A stretch of DNA of 64,000 bases from Alentia gelatinosa (GCA_950022655.1 OX465590.1:38019218-38083217); one strand, 5' to 3'. Shown: positions 9,775 through 20,322, numbered from the stretch's first letter. Notes: generated from the letters alone by a model not told the origin. Numbers and translations: made by a program.

Positions 9775-11814
9775 CCCTTTCCTTACCATAGACCTATATA
9801 GGTCCTGGAGGGCTATTTCTGACCTCCAATTTTTAGTTGGTAGCAGCTTTGGGTCAGTTAAAGATGGAAAATTGAAACTTACCATCTTGATTAAGTAAGA
9901 CATGTGCTTTCCATTAGAAGTATTCATTTTGTTCTAAAAACATTCTAATTACCCAATTTTGGTGATTTTTGGGGTCATAGGTAAAAATATATAAAAATAG
10001 CGAAAAGTGGATTCCAGAGGACAACACCAGTAAATAGTGAAAACTAGAGAACATCTAACAACAAAAGCACTATTTTGGGAAATATTTGTAATCACATGAT
10101 TAGAATTATGTAAGAACTAAATTTCACATTCTATGACAGTTCTGTTGCAAAATTGCAAATTTAGATGTGGAAACATGGACGCCTTGAGCCTACCCCATTT
10201 TAGTTGTAGAGAACAGGGACAGAGCCATGTAGAGGAACTGCACATTGTTCCTCTATCTCCAGTATGTGTAGCTAAGGTGAGCAACTTCTAATATATACAA
10301 TTGTATACAAAACTGCAATATACATCACTATTACCAATGTACAGACCACATTCAATGCTATGTTCTGGCTCTTCTGCAAATATTTCACAGATGACAGAAA
10401 CAGTAGGACTCATATAGGGAGTGCTGCCAACAGGGGGATGAACCAGTTGCCAAATATATAGACATCAACACTTTTTTAGACAGTGTAGGCATGTGTAAGG
10501 GGGTCAGGTAGGTGTCAGTTGAGTGTGTGTGTTTGGGTAAAGCAGTGACCTATCTATATTTTAGTATATACACTGATAACATAACCACAAAGCCACCGAC
10601 ATAGGTGATACAATAAGAGTGAATAAAGGGGATGGTGTGAAAGCACAACCTCAACAAGGATGATTTGGGAGAAGGGGGGGCAGGGTGGTGGTGGCTTGGA
10701 TAGAGTGACCTTTGGCACCTTTTGGGGAATATGTATCAAACCATATATGAAAAATTGATTGTTTATATTACTAACTTTTGTATATATTTGTCTACTAATT
10801 AATGAATGTATTTATTTCATGGTTTTTAATTGATTATTATATATAAATAACAATCAATTTTTATTCCTTGGATATAATAAGTGTTTCTTTCTTTTATATT
10901 GGTATGCTCATATAACCATCTGCAGACTAAAAACTCCATGGAAAGCAGACTTTTTACTTGGAACAGAAGGTGCTCCCATAACTGTGGTTTTACTGTATTT
11001 CCACAAAAAATGCAATGTTCAGTTGCCATGGCAACCAAATAGGGACAATATTAATATCTCAATGCAATCAGGATCACTATACTCAGAACATACTCAAATA
11101 TCATTTTGATTGATAAAAGGGCCTGTGAGTTACATGTGAAAGAGTAACAGTATGCATCTCTGAGCTCTATATTGGGAATGTGATTGCATAGATACATGAC
11201 GTACACATACGCCTGTGCTCAAGCCAGCCTTGCAGAACCTACATCATGCCTTAAAATGAGACTTTCCTATTCAAAAGTGTCTCTAAAGAGTAACATTTGT
11301 ACTCAGAACATACTCAAATATTGTTTCGATAGATAAAAGTGCTTGAGAGTTACATGTGAAAGAATAACAGTATGCATTTATCATTGGAGCTCCATATTGG
11401 GAATATAATTGCATGGCAAAATGACATATATGTACATGTACAAGCTACCCCTGTGAAGCCTTCCCTATATATAAAATATGAGATTATCTGCTAATAAATG
11501 TCTAACCGCTATCTGTATTCTGACAAGGTCTCAAGTTAAATTATGATACTTAAATAAGTTTGGGTGTTCCTTATATGTCAAAGAAATGTGAAAAATCCTT
11601 AAAAAATGCATTTTCTATGCAAAATTACCTAAAATTGGTTGCCATGGAAACTGAAATTTCGAATCCTATTAGTGGTTCCATATACCTAATCATCATATCT
11701 ATACATGTGTAAATTATCTTTTTAATCAATCTATTATTACCAACACAGTAGAGAAAAATGTATTTGGTGCACATTTCCAGTGAAATTAGCCCCAAACCCC
11801 TGGTAAGGAAAGGG
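9775..11814. mobile_element. piggyBac-like non-autonomous element, 2.04 kb
   Basis: TTAA at 9771-9774 and again at 11815-11818 flanks perfect 14-bp inverted ends CCCTTTCCTTACCA. TTAA targets and a CCCTTT start are hallmarks of piggyBac transposons. No transposase-sized frame exists within the 2,040 bp, so it is either an internally deleted derivative or a decayed copy. The interior includes a roughly 230-bp direct duplication. Confidence 0.75.
11060..11510. repeat. Direct duplication, about 230 bp, inside the piggyBac-like element
   Basis: ACTCAGAACATACTCAAATAT starts near 11081 and again near 11301, each followed by GATAAAAG, GAGTTACATGTGAAAGA and a block containing TAACAGTATGCAT. The copies have diverged by substitutions and small indels. 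Confidence 0.75.
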
Positions 11815-11818
11815 TTAA

Positions 11819-12214
11819 AGGGTTAGTTGATGGTAACCAAGAATAACTGGAAGAATGGTGACGCCAATAGTAAAGTGACAGCTTTTATAGTGGTGATGGA
11901 AGGTATGGATTCTAATCCATATCTTCAATGATAGCTTCAGTAAAGGTAGCATGTCATTGTATTAGTAGGTTATCAACTTACTAACTGGTGAGAATCCCGA
12001 TTCAAAATCAGTAGATTAGACGAAAGCAACAGAAGTTGCAGTTATTCTCCAGAAAATGAGTTGGATGTAGTTAGAAGAGTTGATAATACATGTGTTTGAT
12101 ATTTTCATTTGCCTGTTTGGTTTTCCTCTCAGGGAGTCCCTAGTTGACCTTTTCCCGGCAGGTATCCCCTTGGTCACAGTAAAACAATGCCATATGGCAT
12201 TCCTTTATATAGAA
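11819..12214. other. Unassigned, with a candidate 29-nt exon at 12133-12161
   Basis: A strong acceptor (GTTTGGTTTTCCTCTCAG) and a GGCAG/GTATCC donor bound 29 nt. In the phase left by the 35-nt form of the candidate at 9485 it reads E-ESLVDLFPA. Evidence is limited to splice motifs and an open frame. Confidence 0.2.
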
Positions 12215-12565
12215 CAGGACAGTGTCTTATCTCACTCCTAGTACAAGTGTAGCCATAGGAATAACATTAGAAAAATATACTCAACAATCACCCTGGTAAA
12301 GTGACAATACTACGCCACTGCCGTGGCGTAGTGAATTTGCTAAGTATATTCTGATTATTCTGAAGTTGTAATGATAATTAATTTCATAGATAGGGGTAAG
12401 ATATATCCAGAACCACACTTAAATTGTAAAATAGACAATACTCGACTCGTTTGGCTGTGCCATAATTGTCACTCGGCTTCACCTCGATGACGATTGCGGC
12501 CCAGCCAAACTCATTGTCTATTGAGTATTGTCTATTTATATGATTCTCGATGCAGTTCTATATAA
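12215..12565 (+). mobile_element. Foldback element FB-beta, copy 2
   Basis: Same order as 26896-27262: TTATCTCACTCCTAGTACAAG, ATAACATTAG, ACTACGCCACTGCCGTGGCG, then GGGGTAAGATATATCCAGAA and a palindrome with tip CTCGGCTTCACCTCG at 12472-12486, ending GATTCTCGATGCAGTTCTAT. Sequence divergence from the 27-kb copy is moderate. Confidence 0.8.
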
Positions 12566-12654
12566 ATATGGCATTCTCATAGATGTAGCATTCCCATGGG
12601 CACAGCAGGATGCTGTATTTTGATCTTTTGGAATGTTTTGGAAATTTTCTCAGA

Positions 12655-12758
12655 ATTATAAATACTACATACTTATTTGGCTGAGTGCTGCCTGTAATTC
12701 TGTTAAATATCAGAAAGTTCAGATATTGATTTACGAATTCCTGGTAGTTTTAGATTTA
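12655..12758 (+). repeat. Duplicated flank shared with 49577-49678, copy 1
   Basis: About 100 bp from CAGAATTATAAAT through GAAAGTTCAGATATTGATTT to TTTTAGATTTAGG match the sequence left of the MITE-A copy at 49679. Here the shared flank also abuts a MITE-A start. Either a larger repeat carrying MITE-A has moved, or the locus was duplicated. Confidence 0.8.
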
Positions 12759-13029
12759 GGCCTGGCGTCCACCTACTAGACCTACCACCAATATGGCACT
12801 GATACAAAAACAAATATCGAAGACTTATCTGGAAGGTGCAAAATCTTAGACATATGTCTAGATGTACCAATCCACCATGAATTGTATGGGTTTTTTATCA
12901 GTGTCTAATCACAGAAACTTGGTCAACTTCCCCGATATTAGGTGACCTTCTGACGCAATTTTGATTTTTTATCGGGAGGTGCATCGTAGACCATATCTGA
13001 GCCATATCATAGTAGGTAGACGCCGGGCC
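12759..13029. mobile_element. MITE-A, full-length copy
   Basis: Ends GGCCTGGCGTCCACCTACTA and TAGGTAGACGCCGGGCC enclose the same CCGATATTAGGTGACCTTC and TTTTATCGGGAGGTGCATCG blocks as the other copies. It is 271 bp, slightly shortened by small deletions. Confidence 0.8.
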
Positions 13030-13815
13030 TGATAGATTTTGAACAAAACAGACCATAGAGCCCTACAATACAAATGTCACAATTGGTCAGACTGCCTACT
13101 CTAGTATATGTGTGCACTGAATGATATGCAGCTGAGGTGGCAAAAACTGTCAGCCGGCTTGACCTGTAGCCAATTACAGGGAATAGCTTCATACTCGTCA
13201 GCTTGCTGACCCGATTGGTATGTTGCAGCGACTGGTTTGCCATTGTCAGTATGATTTGACCGGCAGAGTGTTGTGTCAATGGTCTGCGGCACAGCCCTTC
13301 AATGAAGCAATACTATAAAACGTGCATAGGGTCCCATTGCTACAAGCAGGCCAAAGTTGAGTTAGTTTACCTTTCAAGAACCAGATACGTCAACCAATGA
13401 GTCAGTCTCAAAAGGACGTAACTAGCGTACCGAGACATAAAACTACACCAACAAACATACAAATAATGTGCAGCTGTGAAAGGGTTTTACAGCTCCATAA
13501 GTCATTGGAATATTGATATCTATACCCTAATGAGAATGTACATACTAAGTTCTATGTTTATAGTCACCAGAAGAAGAGAGGCCGTGAGCTTGATAAAAGT
13601 GCTCAGAGGTAAGGAACGCCAATTTATATTTTCCCTCTCTTTTTTTTTAAAGTTATGTCTCCAACTTAGCATACAGTAAACCCAGGACACACGCTATATC
13701 CAAAGGCGTAAATCTCTGATATGTGTGGATGAAGGCATTGCATTTGTAGTTCTCTACTTTGTATCAGTCAGATATGACTATGATCAAAACACACAGAGGA
13801 TGAAAAATAAATTGG
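13030..13815. other. Unassigned, with a candidate 45-nt exon at 13564-13608
   Basis: No repeat match was seen. TAAGTTCTATGTTTATAG and GAG/GTAAGG bound 45 nt that are open in two phases, one reading TRRREAVSLIKVLR and one HQKKRGRELDKSAQ. A TATAAAA at 13313-13319 is the only promoter-like motif. All of this is weak evidence. Confidence 0.2.
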
Positions 13816-13925
13816 ATATATGTCTATAGTGGGTAACCACTGCGTCCGACACACTCCGGCAAAGAAGTGGAACTTTCATGTTGGCACTTGTCGTAGCCTT
13901 GTCGTGGTTGGTGGACGCCCCCCTT
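13816..13925. mobile_element. MITE-D, one terminus
   Basis: GGAACTTTCATGTTGGCACT, TTGTCGTAGCCTTGTCGTGG and TTGGTGGACGCCCCCC match the right end of the MITE-D copies at 51.3-52.2 kb. The other end is missing. Confidence 0.7.
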
Positions 13926-14285
13926 TAAGCTTGACTGTATATCAATTGTTCAGTAGACACTTTATCACTGTTTGATGGAAATACGCTAAATATGCAAGAC
14001 ATGGAGACACCCCAAAACAAACGATTGGTTTTCCCCATGCATTGCCCCAAAAATAATATCTATTTTGTCTGCTTGTTTGAGGTTTGCAGTGTTTACAAAA
14101 GGATGATAATATCGGTTGCTTAAGGAACATATATTTTTGGAAAAAGTCTACAAACTGGTTGTGATTTTGCACCACCTGACTAGTAGTAAAAGGCTAAAAA
14201 TCGTCTAGTGTAAACGTCAAGCGAGTGATGACTACAGATCGTCTGATTACATCAGATTATGTAATCTGGCACCTCCTGACGACTA

Positions 14286-14483
14286 TAGCCCCGTTTCCAT
14301 TGGTCGACAAACACGGTGTAGATTTTTTGTATTCTCCTAATAGCCTATTTCCATTGGCCATCACCGATATGCAGTCAGGAACCACCAACGGACCTTTAGC
14401 ACTGCTGGCACAAAATGTAAATAGGCTATAAGTAGAACACAGAAAATCTACACAGTGTTTGTCGGCCTCTTGAAAAAGGCCTT
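14286..14483. mobile_element. MITE-B copy
   Basis: CCCCGTTTCCATTGGTCGAC and an internal GTGTAGATTTTTTGTATTCT are inverted at the right as AGAAAATCTACACAGTGTTT. A second motif pair, TTTCCATTGGCCATCACCGA and GTCAGGAACCACCAACGGAC, matches the B copies at 48159, 50757 and 63881. Confidence 0.75.
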
Positions 14484-14528
14484 ATAGCAGACGCTTTGAC
14501 GCCACTGACCATTTCAATCCGGCTTGAA

Positions 14529-14765
14529 TAAAGTGGCATTCGCACGATGGGATTCATGTACCTTACAGGGTGTTTTTCTGAGAGAATTCTTGCTGAGATC
14601 TTGTACTCGAACACCATTTCTTCGTCTAAATTTTAGGGATTCATTTCCCTGAGACATGTTTTCCTCCCTGTAATTGTTAATGGCATTTCCTCCTAAAAAG
14701 GAACAAAATCGCATGAGATCTTGAGCCCCGTAAGGAACATGAACCCCATCGTGTGAATCCCACTT
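14529..14765. mobile_element. MITE-E, short variant
   Basis: AAGTGGCATTCGCACGATGG at the left and CATCGTGTGAATCCCACTTT at the right are inverted copies of the MITE-E end. Internal GTACTCGAACACCATTTCTT and CATGAGATCTTGAGCCC match the 62.8-kb copy. It is about 240 bp compared with about 525-550 bp for the long form. Confidence 0.75.
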
Positions 14766-15124
14766 TAGTCGTCTTGGCATATGGCAATTTTGTAGAAACT
14801 CAGTCGTAATACATTTCTCTAAAATGTCATCTAGTGTAGACACTAGCTATATGTATATAGAGGAATTAAAAAAATTATATTCTGTATTTACCCTTTATGG
14901 AGTATTCAGCCTTCCGACCAGTTTGATTTACCTTACTGCTGAGACAGTAGTAAATCAAATCTCTACATTGAGTTGACTTCACCTTGGACGTTCAATAATC
15001 ATAGAATAACTTAATAGTTTATACTAAGAATCAACTCATTTTTGTCATTAGACTTTCTATTGAACTATTAAAGCAATTTCTGTCTTGGCTCTACGATTAT
15101 ACCTGACAACTTTCAGCAGTTAAA

Positions 15125-15665
15125 TGATAGAAATCGTCTAATGTAAACGCCAAGTGTCTGGTAACTGCAGATCGTCTGATTACGTCAGATTATTCAATTT
15201 GGCACCACCTCACAAGTATTGGACACGCTCTGATGCCCGCAACTATTCCTAGCTAGCTTGAACTAGCCATCTAGATTATACCGGGGACACACCAAGCGAG
15301 TGAAGGCAGCGATCTCTGGAATCGCCAACACAAATTGACATGTATGTGAGATATTATATCATAGGAATATCTCCTGCCTATAATTTAGCATCTTGGAAAC
15401 AATGATTACCGGTAGGTGAAATGTAAAATAATAGCTTACATATAGGCCATTTTGTGTTGGCGATTACGGAACTTGCTGCGTTTCTCGCTTGGTGTGTCCC
15501 CGGTATAAGCGGCGATTCTGTGAAAACTGAGTCGTCAGTGTGAACGCTCTAGTACATTCTGAGGTCGATGACTTTTGCGGTTAACATTGCCACCACCTGA
15601 CGACTATTAGCTTGATGATCTACACGTTTTTAGTCGTCTATTTAGTGTAAATGCTGGTTAAGGCT
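15125..15665. mobile_element. MITE-G copy interrupted by MITE-F
   Basis: AAATCGTCTAATGTAAACGC opens the copy, and TTTTTAGTCGTCTATTTAGT lies near its right end. GGCGATTCTGTGAAAACTGA and GACATTCTGAGG-type strings are shared with 61.4 kb. MITE-F was inserted at an ATTATA site within it (15281-15503). Confidence 0.6.
15281..15503. mobile_element. MITE-F copy 1
   Basis: Termini CCGGGGACACACCAAGCGAG and CTCGCTTGGTGTGTCCCCGG are perfectly inverted and flanked by TATA/TA. The 223-bp interior is quasi-palindromic around ATCGCCAACACAAATTG and TTTGTGTTGGCGATTACGG. TA flanks on both sides would fit a Tc1/mariner-type target. Confidence 0.85.
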
Positions 15666-15821
15666 TTAGGGGCTATCCATAAAGCATGTACGCAAAATGT
15701 AAAACAGATTTTAACCCATACTCCTTGTGTGTTTGTTTGCATTTCTAGGAATACTGTGCCCTAAGGATTACTGGGTGAGTATATCGGGGAGACAGTATTA
15801 TGAAAAAACACTACGGCCCAG
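15666..15821 (+). other. Unassigned, with a candidate 26-nt exon at 15749-15774
   Basis: TGTTTGTTTGCATTTCTAG precedes GAATACTGTGCCCTAAGG, and GTGAGT follows at 15775. In the phase left by the upstream candidates it reads ILCPKDYW; in phase 0 it reads EYCALRITG. Both are open, so the frame is undetermined. Confidence 0.2.
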
Positions 15822-16060
15822 TTTACACCAATTTTGACCATCGATTATAATGTTTGCTATCCACTCACCAATGTTTAGAAGTAGAAGGGTTACATAAACT
15901 CTTGTACCACTTTTCTAAACGTTCATTTGTTAAACCCGTTCAATTATAAACGTGTTTCGGTAGAAAGTGTTTACCTTTAGAAAGTGTTTATTTGTCAAGT
16001 GTTTAGTTTACAAGTGTTAAACATAAGGAAGTGTTTGAAAATAAAGAGGTTAATGTTACG
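15822..16060. repeat. AAACACTT-rich degenerate repeat
   Basis: Many variants of AGTGTTTA, AACGTTCA and ACACTTGT on both strands, as in 21934-22225. It looks like the body of an old inverted-repeat element with low-complexity ends, without a clear boundary. Positions 16080-16148 add a decayed MITE-D end. Confidence 0.45.
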
Positions 16061-16148
16061 AAACGTTTCAATTTTTCATCGGAACGCTTGTCGTAAGGCT
16101 ATCGTAGTGTGTCGGAGTCGCAAATGGTGATAGTGGGGTACCCCCTTA

Positions 16149-16640
16149 AAGGCCAGTCCCCACCTCCCACGAATCTGGTCCCGATAAGCCTAACGATTGC
16201 CTTTCCGACACCAAACCGATTCTACCGTGAGGTCAGAAAAAGAAATACATTCGGGTGAAATACTAGGTGCAACTTTATGAAATTCTGGAATTAGGTAGGC
16301 TGCATACAGATATATGATCATTGGAAATAAGATACTATTTGATTGAATTATAAAGGTCTGAAAATAATAGTCTCATATCGGAATCATGATTTTATCACCG
16401 TTATATTTTTCAATTTGATTGTATTAGTATCTGCAAAAAAAATAATATGTTATAAATATAGACCTAAAAAAGTATTCAGATTCATTCAGATTCATTCATC
16501 CATGTTTTATGTTTTTGGTCCTCCAAAGGCGCTTCTACGGTCTACGATTTCCACCTATGTCTACGATATGATTTGGGTATATCAAATCACAGCCTATTGG
16601 GAAGTATGTCGTAGACAATCGGCATAGGTGGGGGCAGGGC
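16149..16640. mobile_element. MITE-C, full-length copy with TTA target duplication
   Basis: TTA lies directly outside both ends (16146-16148 and 16641-16643). The ends are AAGGCCAGTCCCCACCTCCC and, inverted, AGGTGGGGGCAGGGC. Internal CTACGATATGATTTGG and GAAGTATGTCGTAGAC match the 33.7-kb copy. A 3-bp TTA target is characteristic of PIF/Harbinger MITEs. Confidence 0.75.
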
Positions 16641-16703
16641 TTAAAAGAAAAAAGTTTTCTAGAATTGTATAGAATCGGATAGTGTTTAGTCACATATGTG
16701 TAA

Positions 16704-17154
16704 GGCTGGCGTCCACCTAATATGATAGAAATTTAGACCTACCGATATGGCACCGATACAAAAAAGCAAATATCGTGACATATCGGGAAGTTGCAAAATC
16801 GTAGACATCTGTCACCACACATTTTTATCGGTATCTAATCGCAGAAACGTGGTCAACTTCCCCGATATTAGGTGACCTTCCAATGCGATATTTTTTTAAT
16901 CTTTTTTTTTAAAGGAGATTTTATTCAGTTTTCATTGACATCTAGAATCTTCTGTCAGTGACCACCAATATATCTAGATTGGGTTTTGTTTTCCAACATT
17001 ATGTTGTGTAACATTTTAATTCTCCAAGGGAGATTTAGTAGCTTATACACTATGTAGTAACATAATCCATCTCCTAGTTTCTAATTTGCGATATTGATTT
17101 TTTATCGGGAGGTGCATGGTAGACCATATCGGAGCCATACCGTAGTTGGTGGAC
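16704..17154. mobile_element. MITE-A copy, interrupted and truncated
   Basis: It starts GGCTGGCGTCCACCTAATAT and continues through CCCCGATATTAGGTGACCTT. A short retrosequence splits it, and it resumes as TTTTATCGGGAGGTGCATGG to stop at GTTGGTGGAC, where the DIRS-like element begins. The terminal GCCGGGCC is missing. Confidence 0.75.
16893..17087 (-). mobile_element. 195-bp poly(A)-tailed retrosequence with 8-bp target duplication
   Basis: GCGATATT occurs on both sides (16885-16892 and 17088-17095). On the minus strand the insert ends TGAATAAAATCTCC and then an A-rich tail (T run on the plus strand), so it was made by target-primed reverse transcription. It is probably a severely 5'-truncated LINE or a SINE. 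No relative was found in this window. Confidence 0.7.
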
Positions 17155-17930
17155 ACTGACAGAGCCCGAGTTCCGTCAGCAGGTCTCGGGCCGTCCGGAA
17201 ATCGGCCTCGGACTTCTCTCTGGTGGGCGAGAGAATGATGAGGTCGTCCAGATACATGCAGGCATCGACCCCCTTCTGGCCGAGTATAGCGACGATGGCC
17301 TCCGCTACGCACTGCATGTGGTACGAGGAGGCACGGGCACCAAACGGCATCGCCGTGTCGCAGAAGTACCCGTCCCTCCACGCGAAGCACAGGAGGGGCC
17401 AGTCCAGGGGGTCGCACCGAAAGTTTGTATACGCCCTCGCGATGTCGATCGAGCACATATAACTCCCGGGCCCCGAGGCCACCAGGCGGCCGACGAAACT
17501 GTCGACGGTCGGGAGGCCATGCTCCCTCTCCTCTCCATACACGGAATTCTTGACCACAAACCCGTTAACGCTGTCGTCCTTCGGGTACGTCATGTCGGTG
17601 ATGACACGACGGTCGTCTTCTCGCGTGTCATTAACGGCGACACGTGGCACCAGGGTTCAAAAGGGGGAGCCTCGTACGGCCCTAGGAGATTGTTGAACCC
17701 TCTCTCTTTCTCGATGAAACTGTCTATCTGCTCAGGGTATCCCGTGGCACTGGGGTGGTTGGGCACGCCACGCGTGTCGCTGACGGGACCGGTGTACCCC
17801 AACGGAAAACCGTACCTGATAAAACCGAGGAGCTCCTCCCTCCCGGGGATGCCCGTGAGGTACCGCACCCACGCCGGTATGTGTAAGTCCGTGGGGAGGT
17901 CGATACGGGCGCCGAGCGCGTTGGGTAGGC
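17155..17930 (-). pseudogene. DIRS-like reverse transcriptase, frameshifted and truncated
   Basis: One minus-strand frame (about 17600-17930) reads GLPNALGARIDLPTDL, NHPSATGYPEQID, GPYEAPPFEPW and SPLMTR, the N-terminal RT region of DIRS-family elements. The next part lies in another frame: DDRRVITD, SVNGFV, the first catalytic aspartate in CSIDIARAY, MPFGARASSY and the YLDD active site (residues 133-136 of the second frame). The shift falls around 17600-17640. The match stops at ELGL next to a MITE-A remnant. The copy cannot make a full enzyme. Confidence 0.8.
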
Positions 17931-18347
17931 CCGTGCGCTGTACCTCCTGGTAGATGTAGGCGTGCCCCGGCAGCCCGGGGGCCGAGAAGCACGGCCAGTG
18001 GACCCGTCGGTGTCCGGCGAACGCCTAGGGGTCCGTACGGACCCCGGGGGAGGCAACTCCGGTCTCACATACCTTCCTCACGGCGGCGAAGTCGATATTT
18101 TCTCTGGCACTCAGATCCTCCCGGGGCAATTGCCGAGCCAATTGCTCCCGTTCCCCGCTAACACGCCTTACCACAGGAGTGGGTTCGTTGGTGGGCGGGG
18201 TCCTGTGTTTGATGACAGCCCCCACGTGCGCCGCACGTGTTGTTGTTGTCACGTGGGGTGTTGCGTCATCCTGTGTGCACTCGTTACCCGTTTCCCCCTC
18301 TCCGAGTGCATCCGTCCTTAGTGCAGGGGGTGTACGACGCGCCACGC

Positions 18348-19448
18348 TCACTCGCGGGGCGCGTCCGGGCCGTTTTTTGACCCCTGTTGTTTCAGCGGTT
18401 GAGGATCACTCGGGCGGAGTGAGTGTCCGGCGTGCGGCATCCAGTGTGTCGGGGGAGCGGATGTTTGGTGAGCACTCTCATACCCGCCACCGTACATCAG
18501 CTTCCTGTTGCACGCGTGTATAGAGTGCGTGCACATCCGCCCCACAGAGTCACAAAACGAACACACATGAATCCACTTAACGCTTCCCTCCTGGTGTCCG
18601 TTCCGCTGGCGGCAACCCCGCTCGGAGTTGTAGGCTCGGCAGGGGAGCTCCCGCCCCCCGGCCTTGCCGCCTTCGTGGCCGTTGGTCGTGGTTGCGGTCA
18701 TAGCCAGTCGTACGCGTTCATCTTGTATGCGCACATGATCCGACCAATACATTCTCCCAGCCTCGATTTGGTCAAATACGAAATCTGACCAGCGGCGAAC
18801 ACCCGCCCACGGTCGAGACTGGGCATCGATCGAGACCTGCGATAGATGCCTGTACATATCCCTCCTGTGTTCCTCGGGGACTGCTCTGTGGTCCTCCATC
18901 ATCACGAGGAAGGCACTGACGTATTCCATTGGTCCGAGCGTGCCTCTGACCTCGAGTCTCTGCGCGAGTGTGTACAGACCCTGGCGCTCAACATACATAT
19001 ACGGCTTCGATATAGCTTTAGATTGAAAGTCTGAAGGGGGCTTACCGGCCGTGCGGTCGTGGCGCATCGCCTCTCGTTCCATCTCCAGCTGCAGGTGGTC
19101 CTCCGGGAGGTAACGGTCACGCAGAGCTCTGGGTGCGGGGAGGCGCGAGGCCTGGTCCTCGGCCCACTCCCGTGTCCGATCTTCTGCCGGGGTCCGTGCT
19201 TCGCGCACGGTCGGCGGGTGGTGCGAGGCCCGGCTGGGCGACCGTTGTCTGGACATCGCTGCGAGTGTTGCCATCATGGTGTCCATCTTTGCCTCCAGCG
19301 CCATCATACGAGACGTCTTGACCATTGATCCTCGCTCCGAGACGGATTCGATCTGGTCGTTTGGCGTCCCTTCAGACTGTAGTTGAGCAGCTGCCTCCGG
19401 TGCCCTCGAGGTGCTGGGCACGGGGGTATTCCTCGTTGTTGGTCCCAT
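18348..19448 (-). CDS. DIRS-like gag protein, 366 aa
   Basis: The frame opens at ATGGGACCAACAACG and runs intact to TGA. An N-terminal polar region with a methionine/leucine-rich, possibly coiled-coil stretch (about residues 40-66) is followed by a basic region and an alpha-helical middle with YMYVERQGLYTLAQRLE. A cysteine/histidine cluster comes next: C270, C279, H294, C296, C299, C306, H308, H311 and C313. The order C-x8-C...H-x-C-x2-C resembles the zinc finger of DIRS/Ngaro gag proteins. It would package element RNA in the cytoplasm. The intact frame contrasts with the broken downstream frame. Confidence 0.75.
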   Translation of the reverse strand: MGPTTRNTPVPSTSRAPEAAAQLQSEGTPNDQIESVSERGSMVKTSRMMALEAKMDTMMATLAAMSRQRSPSRASHHPPTVREARTPAEDRTREWAEDQASRLPAPRALRDRYLPEDHLQLEMEREAMRHDRTAGKPPSDFQSKAISKPYMYVERQGLYTLAQRLEVRGTLGPMEYVSAFLVMMEDHRAVPEEHRRDMYRHLSQVSIDAQSRPWAGVRRWSDFVFDQIEAGRMYWSDHVRIQDERVRLAMTATTTNGHEGGKAGGRELPCRAYNSERGCRQRNGHQEGSVKWIHVCSFCDSVGRMCTHSIHACNRKLMYGGGYESAHQTSAPPTHWMPHAGHSLRPSDPQPLKQQGSKNGPDAPRE

Positions 19449-19728
19449 TCTCCTTTACTCGTAGATATACTTAATCGTGTAAAATGGTGTGCCGGCCTAT
19501 ACTCGTGGAGTATGAGGCTGCAAGCACGTGGCCAAGAGAACGAAAAAGTATTATAGTACGTGCGTACTGTAGGGAGGTTGTAGGAGAAGTGAGGCCGGGG
19601 TACGGACCGGGCTGTACCACGTGACCGCGTGGTGAGTGAGAAGGCCGCGAGGGGGCAGGAGGGGCGCCCGGGAGGCGCGGTAGAGGGGGACACCGGAGGT
19701 GGCAATGACTCCCCCTGAGCATAGCTCA

Positions 19729-20322
19729 TGAGAATACAATGCTACAGGTACATACTTGCATACCGCATTTCTTTCGATAAAAATAATCCACGAGCTCGCA
19801 GTGGATTCAAAGTGTGCTGGTATATCTGTTGACATCTGAGTGAAAGTCAAGCACAGAATATGCTCCAAGCACATTTTTTACTCTTTTTTCCCTTCAACTC
19901 CTGTGATCCTTTGCATGCATAAATTAGCAGAGTGCTGCAAGTCACTGCCAGCACTTCATAAGTAGGTCAGTGCAATTTCTTTCAGCCAATCAGAATTTGT
20001 ATTCAGAGTAGGGTGGTACATCATTTTATACCACCATACTGTGCTGGTATATATTTAATACCAATACCCTAGCAGAGGTTGGTATTTGTGCGACATACTG
20101 GCACAGGTATATATATAATAGTCCAAACATCTTATTTACAGTGTGCGGCCGACGATCATCAATCAAAACATGTTTCCGCTGAAAGAACGGTAAGTGTAGA
20201 TGCCAAAAGTTCAAATATTTTTCTGAGGTAGCACCACAGGCCAAAGTTATCCTTCCGGATATCAAGCCGGCGTATTTTACTTCGACGGGTGTCCCTACTA
20301 ACAGGTGAAAGGTTGTATGTAT
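19729..20322 (+). other. Unassigned, with a candidate 48-nt exon at 20142-20189
   Basis: TGGTAT/ATACCA motifs around 20010-20120 suggest an old palindrome. CATCTTATTTACAG and ACG/GTAAGT bound 48 nt reading CAADDHQSKHVSAERT in phase 0 and VRPTIINQNMFPLKE in phase 2. The donor is a perfect consensus. The exon call is speculative. Confidence 0.2.

Larger units (their letters stand above)
13926..14850. mobile_element. MITE-G copy carrying two younger MITEs
   Basis: Fragments CACCTGACGACTA, AAATCGTCTAGTGTAAACG and, near the right end, GTCATCTAGTGTAGACAC belong to the G family seen at 15125-15665 and 60652-61640. MITE-B (14286-14483) and a short MITE-E (14529-14765) sit inside. Boundaries are approximate because the copy is diverged. 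Confidence 0.5.
17155..19728 (-). mobile_element. DIRS/Ngaro-like tyrosine-recombinase retrotransposon, truncated
   Basis: A G+C- and CpG-rich block with abrupt borders encodes, on the minus strand, a gag-like protein followed by a DIRS-type reverse transcriptase. The gag stop (TGA) overlaps a GTG in the next frame. The element ends within the reverse transcriptase, so RNase H, methyltransferase-like and tyrosine recombinase regions are absent. The 280 bp upstream of gag (19449-19728) keep the same composition and would be the 5' terminal repeat or leader. Base use unlike its surroundings suggests a relatively recent insertion. Confidence 0.8.

Noticed and set aside
13313..13319. TATAAAA as a promoter
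   Set aside because: Single motif in A+T-rich DNA with no downstream gene evidence.
17318..17953. Plus-strand 211-codon frame
   Set aside because: It is the opposite strand of the DIRS-like reverse transcriptase; motifs are on the minus strand.
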